From Phragmites australis (Eukaryota > Streptophyta > Magnoliopsida > Poales > Poaceae), in assembly GCF_958298935.1 (NCBI RefSeq), contig NC_084923.1, forward strand, positions 9,860,501 to 9,924,500: a DNA stretch of 64,000 nucleotides, in the 5' to 3' direction. Shown here in pieces: positions 10,787 to 22,111 of this stretch. A program made the position numbers and the translations under genes. The notes beneath the pieces are model-generated. The model was not told the DNA's origin and did no database searches. It saw only the letters and a list, made by a program, of their open reading frames with translations. The number at the start of each line of letters is the position of its first letter. Position 1 is the first letter of the stretch.

Positions 10787-11396
10787 TAGGGGTGGAAATG
10801 GATGGCAGGAAATCCGAATTATCCGATTCCGTATCCGTTAAAATGCGAATATGGATATCCGTATCCGTATTCGTTTCTGAAATGGATACTAAAATGGATA
10901 TATCCGAATTCGTTTTCGAGATTCGGATTCAAATGTGGATATCCGAATTCGAGATATATCCGATTCGTATCCGTATCCGCCAACCAGGGAACTAAATTTT
11001 GCTAAATTTTTAGAAATTTCAGATATGAACGAAATTCCAACCCAATCAAATTGGAACAATTTCAGTCAAATTTCATCAAATTTCAGTTAAATTTGATCAA
11101 AAATTTAAATTTCCAACATGAATTTTGAACAAAATTTGTAAAATTCCGGCCCAATCAAAGTAGAACAAATTTCATTCGAATTTTATCAAATTTCAGTCAA
11201 AAGTTTTCAAAAATTTAAATTTCCAACCTGAATTTCGAAGATCGAGTAGATATCCGAATGCGGATTCGTATTCGAACTATCCGATTCGTATTCGTATTCG
11301 AAGATATCCGGATCCGTATTCGTATTCGGATTAAAATGTGGTAAATCGTACTATCCGAATTCGATTCCATGCGTATCCGATCCGTTTCCATCCCTA
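10787..11396. mobile_element. Ds-like hAT element, 610 bp, complete ends
   Basis: The left end reads TAGGGGTGGAAATGG and the right end TTTCCATCCCTA; these are inverted with one mismatch over 12 bp and match the TAGGGATGAAA-type termini of Ac/Ds elements. The 8-bp flanks are identical, GCCATGGC at 10779-10786 and 11397-11404, as expected for hAT insertion. Subterminal DNA is packed with TATCCG/CGGATA phrases in both orientations, the likely transposase-binding repeats. The middle (about 10990-11240) is AT-rich with repeated AAATTTCA phrases. No transposase is present, so movement would need one supplied elsewhere. Confidence 0.93.
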
Positions 11397-11404
11397 GCCA
11401 TGGC

Positions 11405-14080
11405 GGCGGTAGGCGGAAAAATCAACACGTGGAAAAACTTAAACAATACACGTGTTCACGTCCATTACACACCCTACAAAGGAGGACAGGGAGTCATAAG
11501 CAGTGACGGATCCGGATAGAAAAATACCTAGCTATCTTATTTGTTAGGTTAGAGTTAAGATATCCTACTTATTGGGTTAAGAATCGTTTATATAGACTTG
11601 ATATATATGATGGTGTCAAATATCAGTGTCTAATAATGTATCTGTAATTAAACAGTGCTATCTTCAATATCAAGGATCTAAGTAGGAAATAAGACACATT
11701 ATGTATATAAATTCAGACGCTTAATTGAAGTAATACCTTACGTTATGTGTGGATATTGTCGTATTTGATTATCTTGAGTATGAGCAAAGTGAATAGATAT
11801 ATTATAATGGAGAGGATTGGATCTAGATTAATTTATGGTTGAAGTTGATAAGTATCTCCCGTTGCTAGGGTATTGATATCGCTTACGTCGAGTTGCGTAT
11901 GCGTGAATAGTTACGTAGTTTAGAAGTTCCCCTCCAAGGGTCAGGAGCCCATCTTATATGGGGTCGATACACCGTCTTAGTTCTGATGGTATTTGGTAGG
12001 GAGTTATTCATCTTGTTAGCCAAGGTAAAGTAGATGAATTAAATTTGATACTAGTTGTATTTGAGTCGGATAACCCGATCGAAACCTTACTTAGTATATG
12101 TCTTCGAAATCTTTGGGTGTATCGGATTCCGCAAATTCGGATCCGTAATATCCCGCGTTGTTAAGCATAGATACCATATAACTTGTTTTTATATAGTATA
12201 TTTCTTATACGTATATAACATATAGTTAAATATTTTATAGATAGGTGGCTGAAAAACGAAAAATTACATTGTATCTTGTGAACCCTCTAGCACCACGGTG
12301 GGTTCGCCCTTGGTCATAAGCCCTTACATCGTGCAAGAAATACACAAGTTCACTGAACACGTACGTTTGTGCACTAGACCTGGCTCAGGGCTCATCCCGA
12401 GGGTACGTGATGGAAACCCCCAACGAGGCACGAAAGTAACCGTACGGTTATTTAGAGATCGAGTCCGGTCGCTCGGTCACAACTAGCGCTACCAACAGAG
12501 CTGAGGCTCGGTCCTGGCTGTTGTTCATGGGCTCATGGCGGGACTGGATGGGCCTCTACTAAATAAAGCCCACATTATTTGCTTGGGGTCCATTGGCGCA
12601 TTGCTGCTGCGCCACACGATGTTAGGGCCTAAGTGATCGTGGACCATGTGATAAGGCTTATGCAGTTGGGTCGATGTACCAGCCTACCAGGTCACATTTC
12701 ATCTCTACTTGGCTTCACTGAATTTGTCCCAACGTTATCAGTACACACATAGCCCGCTGGGTGCAAGTGAACTTGTGTCTTTTTGGATTGGCAAACTGGC
12801 AGTTGAACGAAACTGATGATTTAGATCGAGCGTTACCAAAACGAATTTGTGAATCCTGCTCCCAACACCTGATCTATGCATGTCAAGTTTAGCTCGCATG
12901 TAACATGCAGACATCACTTTTAGCCTCGAGCATGGGTGCCGTGCAGTGGGAGCCTTGGGCTGGCTACCGCCAGCATGTGCAGGTGTGGATGCCTCGGGTT
13001 GGCTATCGCCAGAGCGTGGATGCCAGACTCTTCCAAGGTGTTGTTCTTTAATGGGACGATAACAAGGTGTTATCCGTTGAACACGATGATATCTTTTGTA
13101 TCACGTTAGAATGTAGTTACACTATCTTTTCATATTAAGGTGTTGTCTATTGGATGTACGATAACTTATTATTATCCTTCTAACAGGTAACGGTAGGTTA
13201 GATCTATAATTTTTTTAAATAGATATTTATTTTGTAAATATTAAAAAACAAACATATATAAATAAAAATTTCCAAAACTGATATTCACGTTTAGGCCCAG
13301 ACATCCAAACAAAGGCCTAAATGAGTACTATGAAGTTCTGTCTAAAAAAAAGAGTACTATGAAGTTGAGCAGATGAGGTATTTAGGCCACAAGGAAATTC
13401 AGCTCTGTCTAGTAATCCGGATTCCTTTCTCAAATAAAAGTGATCCGAATGTTTCAGTTTCAGCCATGCATTTCTGAGTCAACCACACTTCAACTGAAGA
13501 GCACATCTCCAATCTCGCATTCTACTATCACTCTTGTTCGGTCTACAATACTTGAAACCTCCTCACTCCGATTGACTGTAGATCGAGAATGCTCCGACGT
13601 AAGTTCCTCAGTATTTTGCTGTAAATTGTAACCCAAGTTAACAAATATGCTTCAAGTTTGCTCTAAATATAGGCCTGAATGTGTATATTTGAATCATATG
13701 TTGTATGCTTAGTGGTTACCAGCAACTTTATTGACAACAAATTCACAAATTTAAGCACCTGTATTTACATGTGTTTACATTTCTCTGTAGAGCAAAAACA
13801 TTGATTAAGTTCTAATTTCTCCCTTTCTTAGTGACATCTATGGTTGCCTACACCACAGAAGTAATGTAGCTAACAGCAGGCCATTAGCCCATTATGAAAC
13901 AATTACGATGTGCAATGATTTTGTTGGTTGAGGGCGGCAGTCCAGTCAATCGTCAATCAACCTCACAGCAGTAATGACAGTTTTTGCTGTTCATTCGGCT
14001 CCGGCAGGGAGCAAACAATACGGCCATAAATCAAGTGCCATGCCCATCGCCGAGCAAGCAAGACCAGTTTCATCCTGCAG
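11405..14080. other. Intergenic DNA, no gene seen
   Basis: No coding exon or domain is visible. 11500-12150 is flanked by inverted ACGGATCCG phrases but has no other terminal features. 12290-12650 is more GC-rich and looks like old retroelement DNA without identifiable parts. 13030-13200 has several near-repeats of a 'GGTGTTGT..ACGATAAC' phrase. Confidence 0.5.
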
Positions 14081-14123
14081 ATGAATGACCCTAGAACCCA
14101 AAACGCACAGCTGAGACTGTGCG

Positions 14124-14287
14124 GGAACAGTTTGTTCGATCAGAAAAAAAATGAGACAATAACAATATGCAATATTCAGATTTCAGACTACCGACGACCA
14201 AGCCAGGAACAGTTTGTTCGATCAGAAAAAAATGAGACAATAACAATATGCAATATTCAGATTTCAGACTACCGACCACCAAGCCAG
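14124..14287. repeat. Two-copy tandem repeat, unit 82 bp
   Basis: Copy 1 (14124-14205) and copy 2 (14206-14287) both begin GGAACAGTTTGTTCGATCAG and end CCAAGCCAG; they differ by about three bases including one A in a run. The near identity says the duplication is recent. The hAT-like element at 14291 inserted at the very end of copy 2. Confidence 0.95.
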
Positions 14288-14290
14288 AAC

Positions 14291-15477
14291 CAGGATTAAA
14301 AAACCAACGGTAACTGAGTAAGAATCACGATAACCGACCATCTCGATCCGGTTCGGTTTCAAAAACCGAACTCTAACCGAATTTGAATTAAAATAATAAT
14401 AAAAAATTCCAAATTTTTTTTTAAACAAAACTAGACACAATTCTAAGACATTCCGTGAAAAACAAAATTCAAAAATAATGTTGTTTGTATCATATTCTAT
14501 AGAGAGGAAGTTTGAAAAAAAAAAAAAAATTGAAGCGTGCGGCTCAGTTATTAACTTATGTTAAAGAAAAATTTAACATGCAAACATATATTTTTGTTGT
14601 GTAAAACGTATCTTAAGAGGATCTTTAAAATTGATTTCACTTTATTTAGAGTTTTATTAATTTCTCTATTTTTTACAAAGTTCACAAGCATATAGCAAAT
14701 ATGTTAATAAACAGCACTGTAATTAACTTTTTCATGTCTACTATTATTTTTCCTACGTAAATCATAGTATAAATAAACTAATAAAAGTGGTTTCACTAAT
14801 TTTTGAGATGTGATAAGTCAGTTATGAATTAATCTAATCGTAACATATTTACACAATCTTGCATGTTACCATAACTAATTCATGAGTTCATGTATTTTTA
14901 AATGACATAGGATCATGCAAAAAGATTAAAAAAATTAGTTTCATGATTTTTGATTAGCAAAGAGTAAACTATGCATTTAACTTAGTTTAACAAATACATT
15001 TTCTCACAGAAAATTCTGAACTTTTTTATGAGTATAAATACTTTTATCATGTATATTATGTTATAAGAAAACCAACAAAATTTGTTTCACTTGATTTGAA
15101 GCTCAGATGAATTAGTTATTGATTTTACAAGATTGAGATAATTTTTTGGATTTTTTTGTTGAACTTAATTGAAAATCGAGAAAACCGTACGATAAATCGA
15201 GAAAACCGAGCGGTTACCTAAAAAACCGAGTGGTTACTGACAATGCGAAAAATTTGAGAAAACCGCTCAATAAATCGGCAAAACCGTTCGGTAACTGGTC
15301 CAAACCGACCGGTTACCGAGCGGCTAAAATCGCGATTTTTTTTCCTAAATTTTGAATTTTACCAAATAAATTTTATCCGAATTTTTTTGAATTTTCGAGC
15401 TATTATCGCGGTAACCGTGACTTTTCGATTACCGCTGGAGCTCGGTAACCAAACTCCGATCGGTAAGCCGAACCCTG
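14291..15477. mobile_element. hAT-like nonautonomous element, about 1.19 kb
   Basis: The left end starts CAGGATTAAAAAACC and the right end is CGGTAAGCCGAACCCTG, whose reverse complement starts CAGGGTTCGGC. The 8-bp flanks are GCCAGAAC (14283-14290) and GCCATAAC (15478-15485), one mismatch. Subterminal DNA is full of GGTAACCG, CCGGTT and AAACCG phrases on both sides (14320-14390 and 15170-15470). The AT-rich middle encodes nothing recognisable. The middle is related to that of the element at 45532-46248. Confidence 0.75.
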
Positions 15478-15485
15478 GCCATAAC

Positions 15486-16191
15486 GAGTAACCTTCGGTT
15501 ATAACCAAGTGACTGCTGCAGTTAGTACTTTGATTGGAACCTCATGTCTGTGAAGGATAAAATTTCAGTTTCATGATATGATTTCTCGTTCCTAAACAGA
15601 CAATCCATTTGGCCCACATTTCCGTCGGATCAGGATCTATCTTACACTTGCAGTTTGGAGAAGTCGTACATCAATACATCATGTTGGAGTTGATGGTGCG
15701 TATTATATTCGGTTCATAATGATGTCGCCACAAAGATGTACAGCAACAACTGCATGAATTCCTGGCCACATTTCTTAGTGGTGATCGAGTCTTTAAGAAA
15801 AGCTTTAATCTGTTGGAACAAACCCATCAGCTAGGCATTAGTTGGAGAGTTCCAATCTCGAAAGTGCTGGACTGTGAAGCTTGAGCCTTTCTCTAGGCAT
15901 GTAGGCCGAGAGAACAACGCTGTGTTAGTTACTCTAAAGCAGGCTCGTTATCTGCTTCGTTCTCAGTCCGATAGGAACTCATTCAACAACCAAAGATTCG
16001 TCCGTCCCCTTGCCGTTTAAGAACAGATACTCCTGATTAAACTTGAAGACTTCAGGATGATTGATTCCCTGTGTTATGTTAATCATTCTTGTCGGTCATG
16101 TTTTCGTAACTGAAAGATGCTGAAGTCAGCGTGTTGATTTTCACGTTCCTGACGTCCATACTCATGGTCATGAAACAAGATCGTGTTAGAG
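15486..16191. other. Intergenic DNA, no gene seen
   Basis: No domain, RNA gene or repeat structure could be supported here. Confidence 0.5.
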
Positions 16192-16690
16192 CACGTCAAG
16201 CTCTGCTAACCGCCGAGGCAGCTGAGCAAACCCTGGTCATAGATCACTTAGATAGTAACGACAGCCATGTTCCAATATCACTGTAACGCACGCTGCACCG
16301 GTAGTGACATCAAGTCCGGTTCTGATATTTTGGTGGCCTAGGGCGAGAATAAAAATGAGGTCCCATTATTAAATATAAATCGCACAGATCTAATTTTTTC
16401 AGTTTTCTTTTAGGCCAATATATACAGTATACATATACATATGGGGTCTCTGGATTTTGGGGGCCCGGGGCGGCCGCCCCGCTCGACCCTCCCCCCAGGG
16501 CCGGCCCTGGTTGACACTCCAGATCCGCCTGCGGTTGGGCGATTGACGGCCACGTCAAGTACTGCTAACCGCGAGGCAACTGAGCAAACCCTGGTCATAG
16601 ATCACTTAGATAGCAAAGACAGGCATGTCCCGAGATCACTGTAACGCACGCTGCGCCGGTGGTGACACTTCAGATCCTCCTGCGGCTACG
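16192..16690. repeat. Direct duplication of about 140 bp, first copy split by an insertion
   Basis: The sequence from CACGTCAAG at 16192 recurs from 16551 with about 90 percent identity. Shared phrases include GAGCAAACCCTGGTCATAG and CACTGTAACGCACGCTGC. In the first copy the match stops at 16309 and resumes at about 16512 (TGACACTCCAGATCCGCC), so a separate stretch of about 200 bp lies inside it. Confidence 0.8.
16310..16511. mobile_element. Insertion of about 200 bp inside a duplicated segment
   Basis: Comparison of the two copies of the surrounding repeat defines this as inserted DNA. It contains GCCTAGGGCGAGAATAAAAATG on the left half and ends with a palindrome-rich GGGCCGGCCCTG. The short GTGACA/TTGACA match at its flanks could be a target duplication. 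It carries no coding capacity; the class is unknown, possibly a hAT-type MITE. Confidence 0.55.
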
Positions 16691-18836
16691 TGGCTCTCCG
16701 CTGGCTTGCCCCAGGCTGACGCCCTCCACGACTCGCGTCGGCCTCGATGGCCACATCCTGCGACAATCTACACCTTGTCAAGTTCTTTCCCGTTGACGAG
16801 CTTTCAGGCTCGGCGCAGATCTGTGCACGGCCGGTGGGGACCGTGTCTTCGTCTGTGCGAGGGGAGGAGGAGTAGCAGCATGCCGGTACCCATGAGCTGC
16901 TAGTTCCGCACCGTTGTTGTGTAGGCAGCGAGGAAGGTCTCCTCCATCAGATCTTGACGCTGTTGGTCGCAGTCCCACCTCGGCTCTTTGATCTCCGTTG
17001 ACGTTATGCTCATTCATCACCCACCCTGCCTTCTAGCCGGCATGTGAGGCGGGTCATGATGCCTCCTCCGTCATCGGGCGTTGCTACAGTGGAGGGCTAG
17101 GTGGACACTACGACTCACTCCTGCGAGGCGCCATGGGTGTTGGTTGGCTCCATAGGTTGCCCTTGTTGCGACTCGTCTTCACATCACATCGAGCAACCAT
17201 CAAAGTCGGAACTCAGCGTGGCCCTCAATAGGTGGGCTCGGGGCAGGTATTACCGTTGCCTCGCACGTGACCACCAAGTCAGCTCCTATCAAGACTCCTT
17301 CTGTTGTACCCGTGTCATCGCCATGGGCATCAGGAGTGACACTGCCGCCTTCGATCCCCATCTCCTGCCCCATGAGGCTGCTCTCCGTTCGCCCAACGTC
17401 GTTGTCCTCAGCAAGCATGAAGTTATGCTGACATTGTGGCCACATCTATGTCGAGTGGGCGTCACTCTCCGTTATCAACTTCTCCTAGCCCCATCGTCCC
17501 CAGTTGCCACAACACGAGGGGAGCTATATGTGGATGTCACTGCCATGCCTCTCTTGGGTCGGTCACCACGAGCCACGAGTCTATGCTTATACCATTGATA
17601 GGATCGCTGCATCCAGAGCTCCAATAAATGATCTTGACCCACTTGGAGAAAGTGTTGCGCCTCCTCAGGGATGAGGCCTCTACCATCAAGCTTTGGTTGG
17701 TGTGTGTGGCTAACCACCTGGAGCGCACGGAAATGCCTAGTGAGGAACCCTCGCTGTCGATATGGTCAGCCTCTTTGACTCTTGTTCTCCAGTTCAACGC
17801 TCGTTGACCCTATCTTTACTCACTTCACTTGCGGCTGCTTGCACGCCTTCCAGGGATCCCTTGTCGTGCGAGACGATGACCACGACTGATGTAGATACGG
17901 ACGACCGAGTGTGTCCCGTCACCAATGAGGTGGATGTGGTGCCCCTGAGGACCCCTACTGCACAAAAGCACCAGGAACAACTCTCGGAACAGACATTGCT
18001 CCAAGTTGATACCTCTGTTAAGCCCTTAGTCACCACTGCGGATGGGGTTGCCTTGTCGAGTTCAAAGGAATTGTCGGGGCCCTTGCCCGAGCTTGTGTTG
18101 CAGCCTCAAGCTCATGCTTCTAGGGTGGAAGAGGGGCCATCTAAAACACCTGCGGCCACTATGTTGCTCCATGCACTTGAGTCGGAGACCCTGAAGTACT
18201 ACTGTGACTACTCAGAGATTGACATTCATCAGTTAGAAACGACAACCTCGATTTATGAGTAACCATTTGAAGCTTACCTTCTTTCGTTGGCAAACCACCC
18301 CACCATGTTCAAGCCAGTGACTTTGAATTGCTACTTGGACTTTCCTGTTGCACCTTTTCTAGACCCCTCTAAAGTGCATGAAAGTTCACTTTTCGTGAGG
18401 GGCGAGAACCCCCTTGCACTTCACTGGGACCCCACCGTACCACTGGTGGCACCGGTAACACGCAAGCAAAGGATTTACGATAGATTGACAGTCCGTCAAA
18501 GTGCTCGCCTTGTTTTGAAGTATTTGGACAAGTTTGATGGATCACCACCCTCTCCACCAGATGTGCTCTCTCGGATCGTTTCAGTCATCGGCCTTTCAAG
18601 CTTATATGAGGCCATAAACAGTTGATCTTGCTAGTAGCGAAGGGAGTGGCACTGTTGTATTTATTCTGATGCTTATAGTTAATTTGGCGTCGGCTATAGT
18701 TTCTAATGTTGTTAGATGTTGATGATATTATTTCTTTCTTTTTCTTCATGTCTGTAGCCTCAGGTTACCTCTTGTATTTTCCCCTACTTTATTCAATGAA
18801 ATTGGCTACCTCTTGTGCCGGTTCGTTCGAAAAAAA
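16691..18836 (+). mobile_element. Probable LINE remnant: ORF1-like frame and poly(A) end
   Basis: A single frame runs from 17762 to 18625, broken only by one in-frame TAA at 18260-18262. It encodes a Thr/Ser/Pro-rich stretch, then FKPVTLNCYLDFPVAPF and VTRKQRIYDRLTVRQSARL near its end. A basic RQSARL-like tail recalls the C-terminus of plant L1 ORF1 proteins. Upstream, open frames continue in other phases (17101-17598), suggesting frameshifts. After the stop codon a non-coding tail ends ATTCAATGAAATTGGCTACC...TTCGAAAAAAAAA at about 18836, a typical retroposon 3' end. No reverse transcriptase follows, so this is an internally deleted or ORF1-only copy. The family call is an inference. Confidence 0.5.
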
Positions 18837-19659
18837 AAGTTCGTCGTCGTGCCACCTGTTACGGGCCAATCTATCCGCGGTAGGCCGGAGAGACAGCGTG
18901 TCGCAGTGTCGCCGTGCTGGTGTAGCCTGGCAATGGCAGTACACGCTTGCCACGGCATGTATTGCCGGTCAGTCGGTCACCGACACCAACTCGGCATAGG
19001 AAAAGCACCGACATGAATTCCAGTAAAGAGAGGACGATGCACGGGGGCGTCCATAAAATACCTGCCCCATGTGCCGTTTCATGTGCCTGGTGAAAGCTCC
19101 CGTGCATCGTAGTAACACAAGACTTGTCCCGTAACTTGTTCAGAGGAGCAAGTTAGTATGGTGCAGTGCTACGATGACGATAGAAAGGCGTACTATAACT
19201 AGAAGACGGGACTAGTTGTTGCGATCTCTCGCGTCATGATGGACGTTCCAACGGACGAGCCGGGGGCGTCCATTCCATCCCTGTGGCCGCACCATGTCAC
19301 CCGCTCGCGCCACGGAGCTGCCACCCGGCCGGCACCGCAGGCGCTGCGGACAAGAGGCGCGCGGCAGGGTGTTGTTGTCAGCGAGATCGATTGTCCCGTT
19401 TCACATCGTTGTCGCGCTCTGGGGGCGTTTCACAGTCACATCTGCTCTGACATAACATTATCGCGGGAACAGGAAACGAATAGTGGCGTGTCAACGTGGA
19501 AAGATGACTGTTGATCGTACTGGGTCATCCTGCAGGATCTGCCTGTGTTGTCGGCGCACGAGGAGGAGGGTCTCAGACGCACTAGTGCCGACTGCCGAGC
19601 GTCGACGCATCGTGCATGTCCGACCGATCCGTCCACGCATGGGTGGTCATTCGAAAGCA
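18837..19659. other. Intergenic DNA, GC-rich in part
   Basis: Overlapping short frames (for example 19236-19514, 92 aa) show no domain. No gene called. Confidence 0.5.
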
Positions 19660-20095
19660 CTAGGGGTTAATAGTGAATTTGATATAGCTCAGTTGGATAA
19701 GTTCTTATACGTAACTTGTGAGTTCTAGACTTATCACGAGTATTTATATTTTTCTATGATTAATTTTTAAAAAAGAATAATACATACATATGAATATATT
19801 TGATGATTATACTTAAATCTTATTTAGATATGTGCTAATGGGTGTATGTTTGAGAGTTGAGGGCGTGAGTGTGGTGTACATATATAAGTATGTATGAATC
19901 TAACTTTGTACTTTAAAAAGTTAACAATTGCTCATGAGTAGACGCGAGTGTGATATGTATGTGAGTGTGCATCCAACTTTGTTCTTAAAAACAAGGAGTC
20001 AACAGTTTATCATATGTGGGTGTGAGTATAATATGTGTATATGTATACATACACTGATCTTGTATTTAAAAAAAAAGCACCAGGAGTTAACAATT
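19660..20095 (+). mobile_element. tRNA-derived SINE with three successive tails
   Basis: A perfect pol III A box (TAGCTCAGTTGG) lies at 19685-19696 and a degenerate B box (GAGTTCTAGAC) at 19720-19730, the spacing of a tRNA head. The body ends CTAACTTTGTACTTTAAAAAG at about 19921. Two further shorter tail copies follow, ending TTGTTCTTAAAAA (about 19994) and TTGTATTTAAAAAAAAA (about 20077). Each tail is followed by a version of GGAGTTAACAATTT, similar to GGGGTTAATAGTGAATTT just before the head, so the phrase may be the target duplication. Confidence 0.65.
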
Positions 20096-20290
20096 TCTCC
20101 CTAGAGCACACTTGTATTTCACCTAGAGAGGAGCACATGTAATTCATCTAGAGCTCTCCGAAGGTGTCACCTTTGATGGATTCTGCAGGCCAAATAGATT
20201 CGATATTTTTTTTATTGCCTCTCTGCTGGTAGAGCTGTAGTATAGGTTTATGTGCAAACTGTAGCATCTAGGCCTTTTGGTAGGTGGCAA
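20096..20290. other. Short unassigned stretch
   Basis: No feature recognised between the SINE tails and the copia-like relic. Confidence 0.4.
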
Positions 20291-22111
20291 GTGTTTCAAT
20301 GATTAATGATAATTGTATTATTATAGCTAATAAATGTGTTTTTGAAGAGTATAAAAAAATTTAGTTCACAATGATGATTGAGTATTCTTGTCCCTAAGGT
20401 GATTTTATAGATGATTAAATGATATTGCTCCAACATTAATGATCTACTAGTTCTAAGTGTCACAATGAGATGAATGATACTTAGAGTAGTATAAGTCTCT
20501 TTTTTCATAGTTTTTTGGCCGTTCTATAAAGAGGGGCTGATAGTAGTAATATGATCTAGTTGAGTCTAAACTTAGTTGATGCATACTTATGAAACTCTAG
20601 TACTAGATAGCTCAGAGAAGTCCATAGGTGAGATGGTAAGAGTTAGAACTCAAGAATGTTTGAATTGGACTGGCTCAAGGAAATATATTGTCACCGAAAG
20701 ATCCGGTGGTCTAATAGTTGAACTCACCCGAGTACACTCACTTGAGTCAGAAAAACTCTCGCATGTAGATATGATGGTTCAGCGTTCAACAGGTTTTAAC
20801 ACCGGAGTTTTTCCTATGGGACACGTGGCCAAAAATAGTTGAAGTTCCACGCCGGATGGTCCGACGTTCGATTTGTTACTCGCCGGATCAATTTGCAGAC
20901 AAGGTTGCCGTTGCTGGTTTAGCAAAGTTCTTCTCACTGGATGGTCTGGCGCTCTATTGTGAACGCCGGAGTATTTCAAGTCACTACTCAAAATTTGAGT
21001 ATACACCGAATGATCAGGCGTTGCGTTGAAAAACACGCCGGAGCAATATTTGCAGAGAGGGTTGACAAGGGTTGTCTGGCTTGCTTCTACTCGCCAGATG
21101 ATCCGGCCATTGAAGTTCTGCACGCCGAAGTATTCACCGTAGGTTTTCTTGCTGAGAAGATTGCATCAGCCTTACTTGGCAGAGTTCTACTTGCCGGATG
21201 ATTCTGCGTATGAACTTATGTTTCACCGGAGCTTTTTGCAATGGCTAATGACAGTTTTCAACGGGTAGTTAACGGTCATTTTTTCGGCAGTGTTAACACC
21301 GGTTGTTCTGATGTGAGGAGATAGTGGTACGCCGGACCTTCAGGCGTTCACAGAAAATTAGGGTTGTTGGGTAACGGCTAGATTTGTAACTCTAGCCTAT
21401 AAATACCCTCTCCCTTGATTTCAGTTGGCTCTCTCGCAACCCCAGAAGAGCTCAAACACGATGTGTCATCAAGAGGGAAGAGAGTGCACTTGAGTGAATT
21501 CCAAAGTTCTTAACTTAAGGTTAAGAATATTTTTAGTGCTTAGAGAGTAGCAAGTGTGCATCTAGCTATAGTCTAGGCTTGATCTTGGTTAAGTGAAGTT
21601 ATTGGCTTGTTACTCTTCGTGGTTGGTAATACCAAGCTGGTCTTTGGTGATTGGATATGTCTCAGTGAGCTCTTGAAGTTCTCGTTGGAGCGTCGAGAAG
21701 AGCTATGTGCTTGGTTTGATGCTTGCCAATTCAGAGATAGAGAAGTGGCCATTATGAGTGAGCACTTGAGATTTTGTGACTCAAGGATAAGCAATATCCT
21801 TTGTGGATGATCCAACGAGGACTAGGGAGAGTGCCAACTCCTCGATACCCTGGGGAAAAAAATTGTTATTCTCTTGTCCATCTCCTTATTTTCCCGTATT
21901 AATATTTGAACATTTACGTACATGCAAGATTTACTTTCCACATTTACTTTGTGTTCTAACTTGCTTATTTTTTATGTTTCCATCTTGTTTGATCGTGTAG
22001 TCGTATTTCAGTTCATCGAGACTAAGATTGCTATTTGTTCTAGAATTCAGTAGGAGTAAAATTTTAATAGCTCAATTCACTCCCCTCTTAGATCATTTCG
22101 ATCCTTTCACA
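20291..22111 (+). mobile_element. Copia (Sirevirus-like) LTR relic
   Basis: The stretch carries many CCGGA..TCCGG phrases (20690-21360), then GGCTAGATTTGTAACTCTAG with a TATA box (CTATAAATA, 21397-21405), a downstream transcribed-looking region and an end reading CAATTCACTCCCCTCTTAG...ATCCTTTCA at about 22071-22109. That layout, U3 repeats, TATA near a CTAGCC phrase and the 'ATTCACTCCCCTCT' terminus, is what Sirevirus-type LTRs of grasses look like. The left end is not defined and no primer-binding site follows, so this may be a solo or broken LTR. Confidence 0.5.

Noticed and set aside
11505..12155. Inverted ACGGATCCG phrases that could be the ends of a DNA element
   Set aside because: Only nine bases match, no target duplication is visible, and the sequences next to the match do not agree.
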